From Leguminivora glycinivorella (Eukaryota; Arthropoda; Insecta; Lepidoptera; Tortricidae): a stretch of 64,000 nt of DNA. Numbering within the stretch: the first letter of the stretch is position 1; each line of letters opens with the position of its first letter. The DNA lies in the NCBI RefSeq assembly GCF_023078275.1, contig NC_062971.1, positions 10,168,001-10,232,000 on the forward strand. Direction: 5' to 3'. Of this stretch, positions 54,716 to 64,000 are shown one piece after another. Below the pieces are notes generated by a model. The model was not told the origin of the DNA, made no database searches, and was given only the letters and a program-made list of their open reading frames with translations. The position numbers were made by a program, and so were the translations under genes.

Positions 54716-57429
54716 GAAGTTATTCTGCTATTGTTTCTCTGTTTGTATTTACTTGGAAATTATTCTAAGTGATTGTAAACTTTGAAATTGTGTCTCTGTT
54801 CGGTTGTGCGGAGACAATATCTTCGTACAGTTGAACTTAGGCCTGTAGTGGAATTGCTTTACTGCCAATTACTTTGTGGGTTTATTTCAAGTGTAGAGTT
54901 ACTTGTAGTTTAACGTGTATAGTGAAGTTTCTACGCTGTGATTTCCTAAGTGTCATTAAGCAATACAAAGACTGGGTCGATGTATGGCTGGGATTTGGGA
55001 AAGCATCTGTGTTTGATTTTATAGGAAGTGATTCTTGTAAAGTTAAGCCCAGATCATAGTAATTAAAGGAAATTTCACTTGTCGGTTTATTTATTTGATT
55101 TTGCAAAGAGTTTTGTTAGTAAAATTGAACTTAGTTTTCTATGGGGATGTTTTGCTATTTTATTAAGCCAGGTCATTGCTTGGGCAGACAGTTTGCCCGA
55201 CTAAGCGCTTCTTACCTAACGGTGCCAAAAAGGAGCGGTTAGGTCTTTTGTTCCAAGTCTGAGGAGGCTTGGCGTCTTTTTTATACTTACAAAAGGCGAA
55301 CATTCCTCCCTGGTCTCAAGGTCCAGCTGCTAGATGGAAGTAAGGACTTTCACGATTGACGAAAGACATTAGGAGTAATCCTTGCTCACTGAAGTCAGCA
55401 GTAATTGAGGCTAGGTCTTGTATTATATATATTTATTTACTCGGTGCTCTGGTTCGCGATGGTGCTGGTTGCTGGGGGATTTCAGTTGTGATTGATCCAT
55501 ACCTAAACGACAAAGTTTTGATCGCAGCTGGGTCTTCTCAGGTGACTGGTGTTAATGTGACCTAGAATACTGGATATATACACAGATAGGGCGATCTACT
55601 CTCTGCTACCTAGTCTGCGGATGCAGATGGGGGGATCTGACCGACACAAGCCTATAGGTTGCCTATCTCAGCTTCGCTGGCTGAACTGTACAGTTCTAGT
55701 AGGGATACACTTGCGCATATTCTGAACACAAGATCTATGGTAAGTGATGGTCTGTGTTTCAGATATGCTAGAGTAGGGAAAACGATAGGATTAGGGTAGC
55801 GTCACACACTATTTCTATGAAAGTAGGGTTCTTTTATGATTGGTCTTAAACTATAATTGGTCAATGTGTATTTATATGGTTAAAATGGACTTTAAATGTG
55901 GTGTTTACTATCTTAAAATATGTGGTAAAATTGGTAATTCATAAAATCTGTAATTAATAATTGTGGTAGCAATTTCTGATCTTTTGGTGTAGCTACGGGA
56001 CGCTAAGTGTTGCTAACTGGTTCTTTAAGGTAAATTCTATTCAAGTTGGTTAGGGAAACAAACTATTCTTTGGAATAAAAAGCATAGGTTTGTTATAGGG
56101 TCCAGTGGCATGCGAGCGCCGTCCACTGATGGAAAGTCAAAAGCTTATAGGAGTTAGTAGACTTACTTGTTCTCATAAAGGTTAGCGACTACTCGGTGTT
56201 TCGTTAAAACATTAGAAAGATCGAGAAGTTATGGTCTATTCTCAGTATTGGGGAAAAGGGGGTTTAGCTAGAGAAAAGAAACAAAACAAAACAGGGGCTT
56301 AGTTCGTAGATAGATAGCCCTTCTGGCTTACTTGCTTAGGTTCCCGATAAAGTGGTTTGGTCGGGTCAGGGGTCCCATACCGCATCGCAAGCCCTTGCCC
56401 AAGCCGGGACCACTAATAAGGCGTAGCGGATGATTACAAAAATATTTTAAATATTCATATCATAAGTGCTGCAATAAACTAGTTCAAAAACCAAAATATT
56501 TACCTTACATCATTATTCTTATTATAACTTCCTATTTCTGTAACGTTTTAAATTATATTATGCTCTGATAACTGGTTATTTATATTTTCAAACTAAAAAA
56601 TAACTAGAGTTCAAAATATAGTCGTTACTCATTAAATGATTTGGGTTATCACGGTTCACTTCGAAGGGTTCTACATACTCGCACTAGACGATGACGAAAG
56701 CCAAATTTACGGGGTATATTTAAAGGGAGGTTAACCATACTGTTGGTTAGTCAAGTAAGTAAGTAAATAAGTGAGTGAACGAGGGGTTAGTTACAATATT
56801 ATCGAAAACAATTAACTTAAGAAAGGAAATGTATAGAGTTTTGTAGAGTGTGTCATTACTTTTGTGCCAACCCAATAGTTATGAACATTGTTAACCTCTA
56901 CAAATTAAAAGTATTATTTTTTAAATTAATTAAAATTAATTACAGAAAATGGCCAAAATGAAAGGGGGGCAACTGTACCTATATGTCAAGTTACTAGGTA
57001 CAAGTGAAATTTAAAAGAATTAGAAAATAAAAAAATTAGAAAGAGCTCAAATTGTGCATATGATAACTATTTTTTATTTATATTTTTTTTTGTAGTGGTG
57101 AAAAAATTATTATGATGGAGAATGTAAAAAAATCCCCCCCCCCCCCCTTATCTCCGAAGTTTACCAAAAAATTATGAAAATTTCATAAAACATTGGTTTT
57201 AATATTACCTGTCCTTATCTCTCTTGAAGTTTACCGATTTTTCGGATCCGGAAAAATTATGAAAATTTCATAAAACATTGGTTTTAATATTACAGGAAAT
57301 AAAATAAAAATAAAATTGTGTCTAGACGCCGTTTTATAGGGGCGTCTATCCGTAACCACAGCCAATAAATACATCCATACGAAATTGCAGATGTACTGAA
57401 CTGAACTTATGTGCAAAATGTCATTTGAT

Positions 57430-57565
57430 ATTTGCCAGTCGCTTTTCAGTGAAGCTCTAAGGCTGGCAGCGTATCTCCAATCCTTCTGGTGTTTTGTGTG
57501 TCCATAGGCGGGAGTGATCGCTTACTATCAGGCGACCTGTCTGCTAGTTTACCTCCTATCTTATT
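57430..57565 (+). mobile_element. SINE or LINE 3' body fragment
   Basis: CCAGTCGCTTTTCAGTGAAG then GGCGGGAGTGATCGCTTAC and TCAGGCGACCTGTCTGC before an A-rich tail; blocks familiar from lepidopteran retroposon 3' ends. Confidence 0.5.
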
Positions 57566-57940
57566 AAATACAAAAAAATGGATCTGGATTCAGCTTATAA
57601 AATTAAAATAATTACGTATATAATTATATTAATTACTTCCATGATCTCTAATTCATCATTAAAATTTATAGAAAATTAATAATTTATCGTTATTCCTGCG
57701 GGATGCATCCAATTAGAAACGAAAGCAGTTTTAAAAACAATGATTTACTGTTCATTTTATTTAGTTTGTTAACATATAGTTTTATGGATTCATCGCATCG
57801 CATGGCGTAATGTACCAAACCTAACCTGGAGTATTTGAATTAAATAAATGTGAATAAACATTTTAGGCGACAAAATACAGGAAATAATTCATCAATTTTA
57901 TTCGAAAATTCTTTCTGGCGTGAATAGACACCCATATTTA

Positions 57941-58057
57941 ACGGATCCGTATTATCCGTTTTATCCGGATCCTATGAGACCTCGGATCCGGATTTCAAAT
58001 TCAACGGATATCTGGATAATTCGGATATCCGGATATCCGGATCTCAAACCCTAACTC
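57941..58057. mobile_element. hAT-like end with GGATCCGGAT/GGATATCCGG repeats
   Basis: Dense ATCCGGATATCCGGAT-type motifs ending CTCAAACCCTAAC. Similar in style to 21197-21291. Confidence 0.35.
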
Positions 58058-58330
58058 TTGCGGATACTTTAAATGAATACGAGATTTTATGTAAAAAAAT
58101 CTCTTTCAAATAAGGTAAAAACTGTCGAAATCGCTTAATATTATAAAGAATTATCCCTGAAAAACCAACATACCAAATTAGCGAATTCACCGAGAGTTGG
58201 CCTACTTATACATCTAGTTAAGGCTTTAAAGTTATATAAGAAACATGAGATTATTTTAACAATTGAAAGTTTGTACGGATACGGAACCCTCGGTGGGCGA
58301 GCCTGACTCGCACTTGGCCGTTTTTTTTTC

Positions 58331-58624
58331 TCTCAATTTCGAGGTACACTGAGAAAAAATACAACCAGTTTTCATGTTCGTTCAACAAGTTTTTTGGTTA
58401 AAATAGCGCCTACGTGCTCTTTGGTTCAAACAACAAGCTACTTGGTCATTTCTCAAAATTTTGCCACCCCCACCTGTCAGTACGTTTATGTTAGATTTTT
58501 TTTTTAGTATACAATATATTCATAAATAAATTATCAATACATATTAAAAGACAGTTTTACATAGAGGCCTGATGCTTTGAAATCGATTTATTTTATATTA
58601 ATGAAATAAATAATAATTGTAACA
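58331..58624. other. Unassigned sequence
   Basis: Contains TACACTGAGAAAAAATACAA (about 58348), a possible transposon terminus, but no partner end was found. Confidence 0.25.
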
Positions 58625-60045
58625 AAGTTTTGTCGTTCACCTGCCGTGTCCCAACGCGGAGTACTCATGTTTCGAGTTGTTAAAAGTACACAAATTATTA
58701 ACTTTACTTACCTTTATTGCTGTATTTTATTTGCATATATCCTTAACTTTTAAAACTAGAGTATCTGATAATAATATTACACTTATGTTCCAAGTTATTT
58801 GGCTTTAAAGTTTGTCCACGGCCGTTTTTGTCGTTGACCTGTCGAGACAAACTCGCAAGCACTGTGCGATCCCTACTCCACCTCTGCCGCCCCACCCCGC
58901 ATGAATCGAAGCCGCCAGTATCGGCCATCACCTGCAAGCAACGGCATGTGCTCACTACGCCTTGATTAGAAAATAGAAATTTTTAATTACCTCAAACGGG
59001 AGTTTGTAACGGGTAAGTAGTCGTTATTCTGTCAATCATAAACTGGTTATTGTTTGAGATAATGCATTAACTGTAACATATGTTTCGTATTTTGTTGCTT
59101 ATTTTTAGGCACCTAAATATTAAGTTCGTTTGGCAAATACTTTTTGAGTTTTGGCGAAATAACTGGCATTTTGTCGGTCACCTGCGCATCGTTCACCTGG
59201 CTAAAATAGGCAAGTGAACGACATTTTGGGACAGGGTTATGACAATAATGATAAATTTACCAATCGTAATAATACTTTTTTACACCTTCAGTATTTGTTT
59301 TGTGCGTTAAATGAGAAAAGTATTACTGTTATATCGGTTTAGGCTGCATTTCTCAAAGGATTGTTGCTTTTTTGTGGTGTGTGTCCTTCACCTGTGCGAT
59401 AAAGCCAGGTGAACGACTCAGTGACAGGAAACCGACAAGTCGATCACTTGTCATAAGCCAGATGAACCATTACGAGGGGCGATCAATCGGATCAATAAGT
59501 AATGATAATGAGTATTAAAACATAATCTAGAATATGAGTATTATGATAATAATAATAATGAGTATCCTTATATTTTTATAATTAAAAGTAACTCTTCTGT
59601 GATTTATTTACATATTTTAATTTTTTCATTTGTTTTTTGCCCTCTTTAAAAAATGAAATATTAATTATACTAATTATAGTCTAAATACCGTGTAAGTAAG
59701 CAAGTGATTGCTTGAAGTGAAGTCACTTCATTATACTTCAGAGTAGCTATTATATTATAATTTTATTTAAAGGTTGGGTATAAAATATTAATGACCCCCT
59801 TCCTTGAGATTTGGGCGGCGGTTAAAAACTATTATAATGCTGATGGGCAGGTGAATGACGTCCATATCAGGTGAATGACCACTAAACTACAGGTGATCGA
59901 CTACGGACGCAGGTTAGCGACGCTTGTCGTTAACTTGTCAAATATGTCATACAAATTTGTACTAATTTGTCGTTAACCTGCTGTTGTTGTCGATAACCTG
60001 TGTTTATTTATCCTTCACCTGATCATGATGTCGTTCACCTGAATT
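58625..60045. repeat. Cluster of about 16 TGTCGTTMACCTG-like motifs in both orientations
   Basis: Forward copies near 58631, 58829, 59172, 59189, 59387, 59925, 59968, 59988, 60011 and 60029; inverse copies (CAGGTGAAYGAC and relatives) near 59211, 59405, 59847, 59867, 59889 and 59909. Spacing is irregular and the intervening sequence is not repeated. The core CACCTG/CAGGTG is an E-box. No protein-coding ORF is supported. Confidence 0.6.
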
Positions 60046-60271
60046 TTGATCGATTATAACTTCTAAAATAATTAATTGATATCGGTGCCTTTGACATTTT
60101 TGAAATGTTTGAGACGCATTTAGGGCTGCCATCTCGAATTTCGCCAAACCCGGACAAAGATACAAGAAAACCCGGACATTTGGCGTAAATCGCATTTTTT
60201 CCCCGGACGAGTCAGAATTAATTTAAAAAAAAACATGACCTTTAATTTTCATTCATTTATTTTTTAATTGA

Positions 60272-60352
60272 AGTGGCACTGAAGCTTTAGTAGTTTCGTG
60301 TGTTCTGCCTACCCCTTTATGGGATACAGGTGTGATTGTATATATGTATGTA
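60272..60352 (+). mobile_element. SINE or LINE 3' tail ending in TATGTATG
   Basis: Second copy of 7567-7657. Confidence 0.55.
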
Positions 60353-60404
60353 TTTTTTAATTTCACACAATGTGTAATTTGGGCATTATCGCGAGAAGAA
60401 ACAC

Positions 60405-60625
60405 TGTTTTTCCTACTCAAAATCACGAGCCCTTTCGATCTAGGAAAAAAACCGGAGACAAAAAAGTGGTCACAAAATTTTCTATTATTTTGCGTAATTT
60501 CCACTTTGTAACCGCTGTAAAAAGTGTTTGAAAAATGGTAACGAAGTGGAAAAATTAAATTTGGGACGCTTTTTTTTACCTAGTAGGATCGAAAGGGCTC
60601 GTGATTCTGAGTAGGAAAAACATTA
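60405..60625. mobile_element. MITE with 45-bp TIRs
   Basis: GTTTTTCCTACTCAAAATC, ACGAGCCCTTTCGATCTAGG at the left is mirrored by CGAAAGGGCTCGTGATTC, TGAGTAGGAAAAAC at the right. Interior has inverted AATTTCCACTT-like motifs. Confidence 0.65.
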
Positions 60626-61165
60626 AATTTACCTCTTTTACAAAAAAAATTAAAAAGTTTTTGAATCTTGAAGGAAAATGTTAAAAAATACCGTTCTCCC
60701 CTCGCCCCCTTATCTCCGAAAAAAATTGTGAAAATTTTACGAAACATTGGCTTCATGCTATATTACAGGAAAAAGTTAATCGAGTGTGTATCTTGGAGTC
60801 TGTTTTTTAATTGACAAAAAACTTTTCAATTTCAACTTTTAATTTTACCACCCTTGCATATAGATAATATACTTCCATATCATATTTCAAAAGTATACGA
60901 GATTTTACCTAAAACATTATCTTTCAAATAAAGTAAAAACTGTCGAAATCGGTTAACATTATAAAGAATTATCCCTGAAAAGCCATCGTACAATACAGGT
61001 CGCGTAAATTAGTTAAAGAATTCACCGAGAGATGGCACTATACTATACACAATAATGCTCATTAGTACTTATACTTCTAGTCAAGTCATTAGTTTTAACC
61101 AGTGAAAGTTTGTACGAAAACGGAACCCTCGGTGGGCGAGTCCGAGTCGCACTTGGCCGGGTTTT
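60626..61165 (+). repeat. GTTCCGTA-family dispersed repeat, 3' part
   Basis: From TTGAATCTTGAAGGAAAATG to ACGGAACCCTCGGTGGGCG and the TCGCACTTGGCCGG end; its first half is missing. Confidence 0.65.
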
Positions 61166-61441
61166 TATTATGTAAACAGATATTAGTTAATCAGTCAACT
61201 TAAATTCTCTGATAAATACCTAAATTCAATGAGGTGCACGTTACGTGGTTACGTGAAAAGTGTCCGGGTTTTCCCCGGACACTTCTTGTGTAGGTCCTAA
61301 ATTAAAAGTTGCTCACAAAGATATAGGAAAAAGGTTGCTCAGTATGGCCTGTATAATCACCCCTTAAATGATTGCAGGGTAGTATAACAAACAGTCTGTA
61401 TTTTCTTATACCGAACTCTCATTTTATTAACCGACTTCAAA

Positions 61442-61700
61442 AAAAACCGGCCAAGTGCGAGTCGGACTCGCCCACCGAGGGTTCCGTACCTACAAAACTA
61501 TTAGGTACTTTTACGTTACTCACATAAGTCTAAAGACTGGGCTAGGCTAGAAGTATAGGTTCTCTAATGAGCATAATTGTGTTTAGCGCCACCTCTCGAC
61601 GAATTCGCGAACTAATTAGCACAGCTTGCGTGAGGTCTTTTATAATGTTAACCAAATTCAACATTTTTTATTTTATTTTAAAGTAGGTGTTTTATGTAAA
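61442..61700 (-). repeat. GTTCCGTA-family repeat, end fragment in reverse
   Basis: AACCGGCCAAGTGCGAGTCG, GAGGGTTCCGTACC, then CACCTCTCGACGAATTCGC; inverse of the 61.1-kb end. Confidence 0.65.
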
Positions 61701-61722
61701 ATTTTGTAGCTATAAATTTTAA

Positions 61723-61863
61723 CACCTTTATTCATAAACGTACACTAAAGTTATCCAGCCGATAAAGTTCGTTTATCCCTTTCTATCACACCAATACGTC
61801 GGAAAGGGACAACCGAACTTTATCGGCTTGATAACTTAGTGTACGTTTATGAATAACGGGGTG
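61723..61863. mobile_element. MITE with TTATTCATAAACG ends (copy 1)
   Basis: CACCTTTATTCATAAACG through AGCCGATAAAGTTCG is mirrored by CGAACTTTATCGGCTTG through CGTTTATGAATAACGGGG. Same family as 63623-63764. Confidence 0.75.
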
Positions 61864-62792
61864 AGTATTACCGTACTGTAAAAATGTAATATATAGTTGT
61901 ATACGGATTAATGAATTTAATATAGATAGGTAATTATTGATATGTGGCAAAACGAAGGAAATTGTTTACACCTTCGCAATAAGTATCTAATGATATTTTT
62001 TTAATTTACCATGTTACTTCACGTACCTACTTAGGTACTTATTTTAAAAACTCTGAAAATGTCTATTGAGTTTCTGTCGCAGACCACCATGTGGCTTCTG
62101 CATATTCTGCGCTTTGATAGAGTTGCCATAGTAGGTATGTATACCTATATTGTATAATAGGCAATAAGAGGCAAAAAACATATTGTGCTAAAATATTTAA
62201 AATACCTACAGTCATTTCCGAAACGTGTGAATTCATGTCAATACTTTCTTTTATCAGTATTACACGGAGTAGGTAAACGTTTCGTGGCAGCGGCAGCGCA
62301 CACTGCAGAGAGCGCACGTGGACACCGGCGCGGCGCCACAGAATATATAATAGCACAAGTAAAGAAGGCCCACTGCTTTGATGTTTCCGAAATGCCGCCT
62401 TTTTAAATACCTACAACATTCTTACAAAGAAACGAGCCGCACGTGCGCGGCGTCCGGTGATAGGGTTACCAATGGATCCAAACGAATTAATACTCACATT
62501 AAATGTTATATTATTATATTCAAGTCTTGAGTACTTTCTAGGTATATACGCTGTATTTATATATTTTTGTTCAAGGTTCCAACATCACAAGCCTTATTGA
62601 ACTTTTCCGTGGGACTTAATCAGTAGTAGATCTGTATAAGAATATCTTTTGGTATTTATTTTATTCAATATGTCTATTTAATTTAGTATTATTAGCCATT
62701 TCACCCGCGGACATCGCTTAAAAAACCTCGCGACGTAAAGTAACAATAGAAAGTGCGAACGTGCATTCCGTGAGAATGTGCGCCACCCCTGA
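61864..62792. other. Unassigned sequence
   Basis: Open frames at 62063-62406 on both strands are unsupported; GC-rich patch at about 62285-62335. Confidence 0.3.
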
Positions 62793-62878
62793 GTAAGCCG
62801 CGAACTCGCGGCCACAGCTCGCGGCCGCCAGGATATACTTGTAGTGCGGCGATAGGATAGCGGAGTGAGCCGCCCCTG
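62793..62878. repeat. GC-rich dispersed repeat (second copy of 4130-4205)
   Basis: CCGCGAACTCGCGGCC, then TACTTGTAGTGCGGCGATAG and CGGAGTGAGCCGCCCCTGG. Confidence 0.55.
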
Positions 62879-63622
62879 GCGGCGCCAGCGGACGCGTCTG
62901 TGTGCGTGAGCTAGGTATGCATACAACTACAACTGCTGTAGGCACCGCCCCCCTCAGCGCGTCCTCTGCGGCGCGGCGATAATCACCTAGCCCTAAGGCC
63001 CTGGTTTCTCTGGCCCGTCACACGCGCCCGGCGGCGTTTGGAATGTTTGGATGTGAGCCGCATGTGCCGCTGTACCACACGCTGTCGGTCGCGGGTGCGT
63101 GGGTTTTCTGACCCTTGGTCACCCGTCGTCGGCGACGGAACTCAGAAGCTCTGGTAGACTGATTTTTGAACTGTTGTGTTGTGCTCTGATCAAAATGAAT
63201 GCAAAAATACTTACATTGTAATTCTTAGAGGAAGAAGATTATACGCGACTTAATCCGTTTCCATATAAATATTGATATTACCCAAAAAAAGAGACAGTCA
63301 AACGATATTTTTGTATGAAACCGGCAAAAAGAAAGTGAAATTTTTAACTTGGTACTCAAACACTTTCATTGTAGTAAAGAAAAATTTACATCATATATTC
63401 GATTAAGTATATCGAAAACAGATCACAGAAGTACAATTCATCCATTGAATTACTATGTACTAACATACTAGAAATTACACCCCAAACAAAGTCTGTGCTC
63501 CGGCCGGCAGCGCGCGGCGCATGCGTGGGGAGGTACCGTGTCATAGAGTAAGACTTGACCAATGACCACCTAGACGCGACACTCTTAGTGTAGACCTTTT
63601 TTATACTTTTTGTAAAATACTA
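62879..63622. other. GC-rich then AT-rich unassigned sequence
   Basis: 62940-63160 is GC-rich with a 50-codon open stretch on the minus strand but no recognisable protein; a promoter or CpG-rich patch is possible. Confidence 0.25.
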
Positions 63623-63764
63623 ACCCCCTTATTCATAAACGCACACTAAAGTTATCAAGCCGATAAAGTTCGTTTGTCCCTTTTCGGCGTATTGGTGTGA
63701 TAGAAAGGGACAAACGAACTTTATCGGCTTGATAACTTTAGTGAACGTTTATGAATAAGGGGGT
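63623..63764. mobile_element. MITE with TTATTCATAAACG ends (copy 2)
   Basis: CCCCCTTATTCATAAACGC to the inverse CGTTTATGAATAAGGGGGT, arms of about 60 bp with few mismatches; better preserved than 61723-61863. Confidence 0.8.
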
Positions 63765-64000
63765 AAGTAGTTTAATTTTAGCACTATCATACATTGTGCT
63801 ATGTTTAAGTTCTACTAAGTGAAACAAAAATACATTATTGATTTTTTTCATATACCTACTTTAATTGCCCTTGAAGAAAATCATAGGTTATTATTGTATG
63901 AAAATATCGATTACAACTCGTGTTAGAACTGTGTAGTATTCATAAGTATAACGTGAAATAAATTTAACATTTCTCTTTTATATTAATATATAAAAATATA
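63765..64000. other. Unassigned AT-rich sequence
   Basis: Nothing recognised. Confidence 0.3.

Larger units (their letters stand above)
53740..56846. other. Unidentified 3.1-kb sequence inside the mariner
   Basis: No ORF above 80 residues with any likeness to a protein. Visible parts: HSE-like AGAATATTCTA repeats at 53746-53768, a 51-bp tandem array (54437-54610), a TATA-like box (54628), a donor-like TG|GTGAGTG (54709), a GC-richer stretch (56320-56425) and a second TATA-like GTATATTTAAAGGG (56718). The layout suggests a promoter and noncoding transcript, or an LTR-type remnant. Confidence 0.4.
52589..56877 (-). mobile_element. Mariner-family transposon, 4.3 kb with an unusual 3.1-kb insert
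   Basis: TIRs at 52591-52619 and 56847-56875 (GGTTGGCACAAAAGTAATG in common, two mismatches over 29) and TA on both sides (52589-52590, 56876-56877). The empty site can be read from the interrupted GTTCCGTA repeat (GGAA-TA-GTTATGAAC against GGAATGGTTGTGAAC at 42343). Transposase lies at 52683-53678. A normal mariner is about 1.3 kb; here 3.1 kb of non-mariner sequence separates the transposase 5' region from the right TIR. Confidence 0.8.
52475..58330 (+). repeat. GTTCCGTA-family repeat, interrupted twice
   Basis: Left part 52475-52590 and middle part 56878-57310 are continuous with each other when compared with 42218-43070; the last part is 58070-58330 (GCGAATTCACCGAGAG, ACGGAACCCTCGGTGGG). 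The first gap is the mariner; the second (about 57310-58070) holds a SINE-body scrap and a hAT-like end. Confidence 0.65.

Noticed and set aside
56320..56425. Structured noncoding RNA inside the mariner insert
   Set aside because: GC-richer and able to form short stems (GTGGTTTGGTC with GGGACCAC), but no recognised RNA family and no box elements; too weak to list as an RNA gene.

Overview
The window looks like repeat-dense nuclear DNA of a lepidopteran insect (moth or butterfly). This rests on the repeat content, recognised by pattern and not by database search: tRNA-derived SINEs with the usual lepidopteran 3' tails, 3' ends of jockey-like LINEs, many palindromic MITEs, a Mag-like Ty3/gypsy element, a mariner, and short TTAGG (insect telomere-type) runs. 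The species cannot be named. Only one stretch looks like a host protein-coding exon: a 3'-terminal coding exon on the minus strand at 126-517. The rest is intron or intergenic DNA built from nested mobile elements.

Layout. 0-13.5 kb: the host exon, a perfect tRNA-like gene, two inverted-repeat elements that carry tRNA-like cloverleafs (4.36-4.54 and 13.02-13.40 kb), several SINEs, MITEs (some nested), and two copies of a 435-bp repeat. 14.1-16.75 kb: an unclassified candidate transposon with repeated end motifs and short exon-like ORFs. 19.2-20.2 and 33.8-35.0 kb: two loci where a TTAGGT-rich minisatellite sits between AT-rich arms. 26.0-26.9 kb: a MITE split by a 5'-truncated LINE with a readable reverse-transcriptase C-terminus. 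31.2-31.5 kb: two palindromic MITEs head to tail. 36.2-38.8 kb: a 121-bp minisatellite element beside a 1.75-kb fold-back structure made of two facing arrays of about 98-bp repeats.

42-46 kb: a long repeat carrying a GTTCCGTA motif at both ends, a hAT-like non-autonomous element, a third 435-bp repeat copy and a MITE with perfect 66-bp TIRs. 46.1-52.2 kb: a 121-bp-repeat array split by a full-length Ty3/gypsy retrotransposon with an intact 1364-codon gag-pol, identical 173-bp LTRs and a 5-bp target duplication. 52.5-58.3 kb: another GTTCCGTA repeat split by a mariner whose transposase has two stop codons and whose TIRs enclose an extra 3.1 kb of unidentified sequence. 58.6-60.05 kb: a dense two-orientation cluster of a TGTCGTTMACCTG-like motif. 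60-64 kb: more GTTCCGTA repeats, MITEs and unassigned sequence.

The genes do not form a pathway; they are mostly mobile-element proteins. The best leads for something undescribed are the tRNA-bearing inverted-repeat elements, the mariner with a 3-kb insert, the CACCTG-core motif cluster, the fold-back array, and the 14.1-16.75 kb element. All family assignments were made by eye and need a repeat-library comparison.
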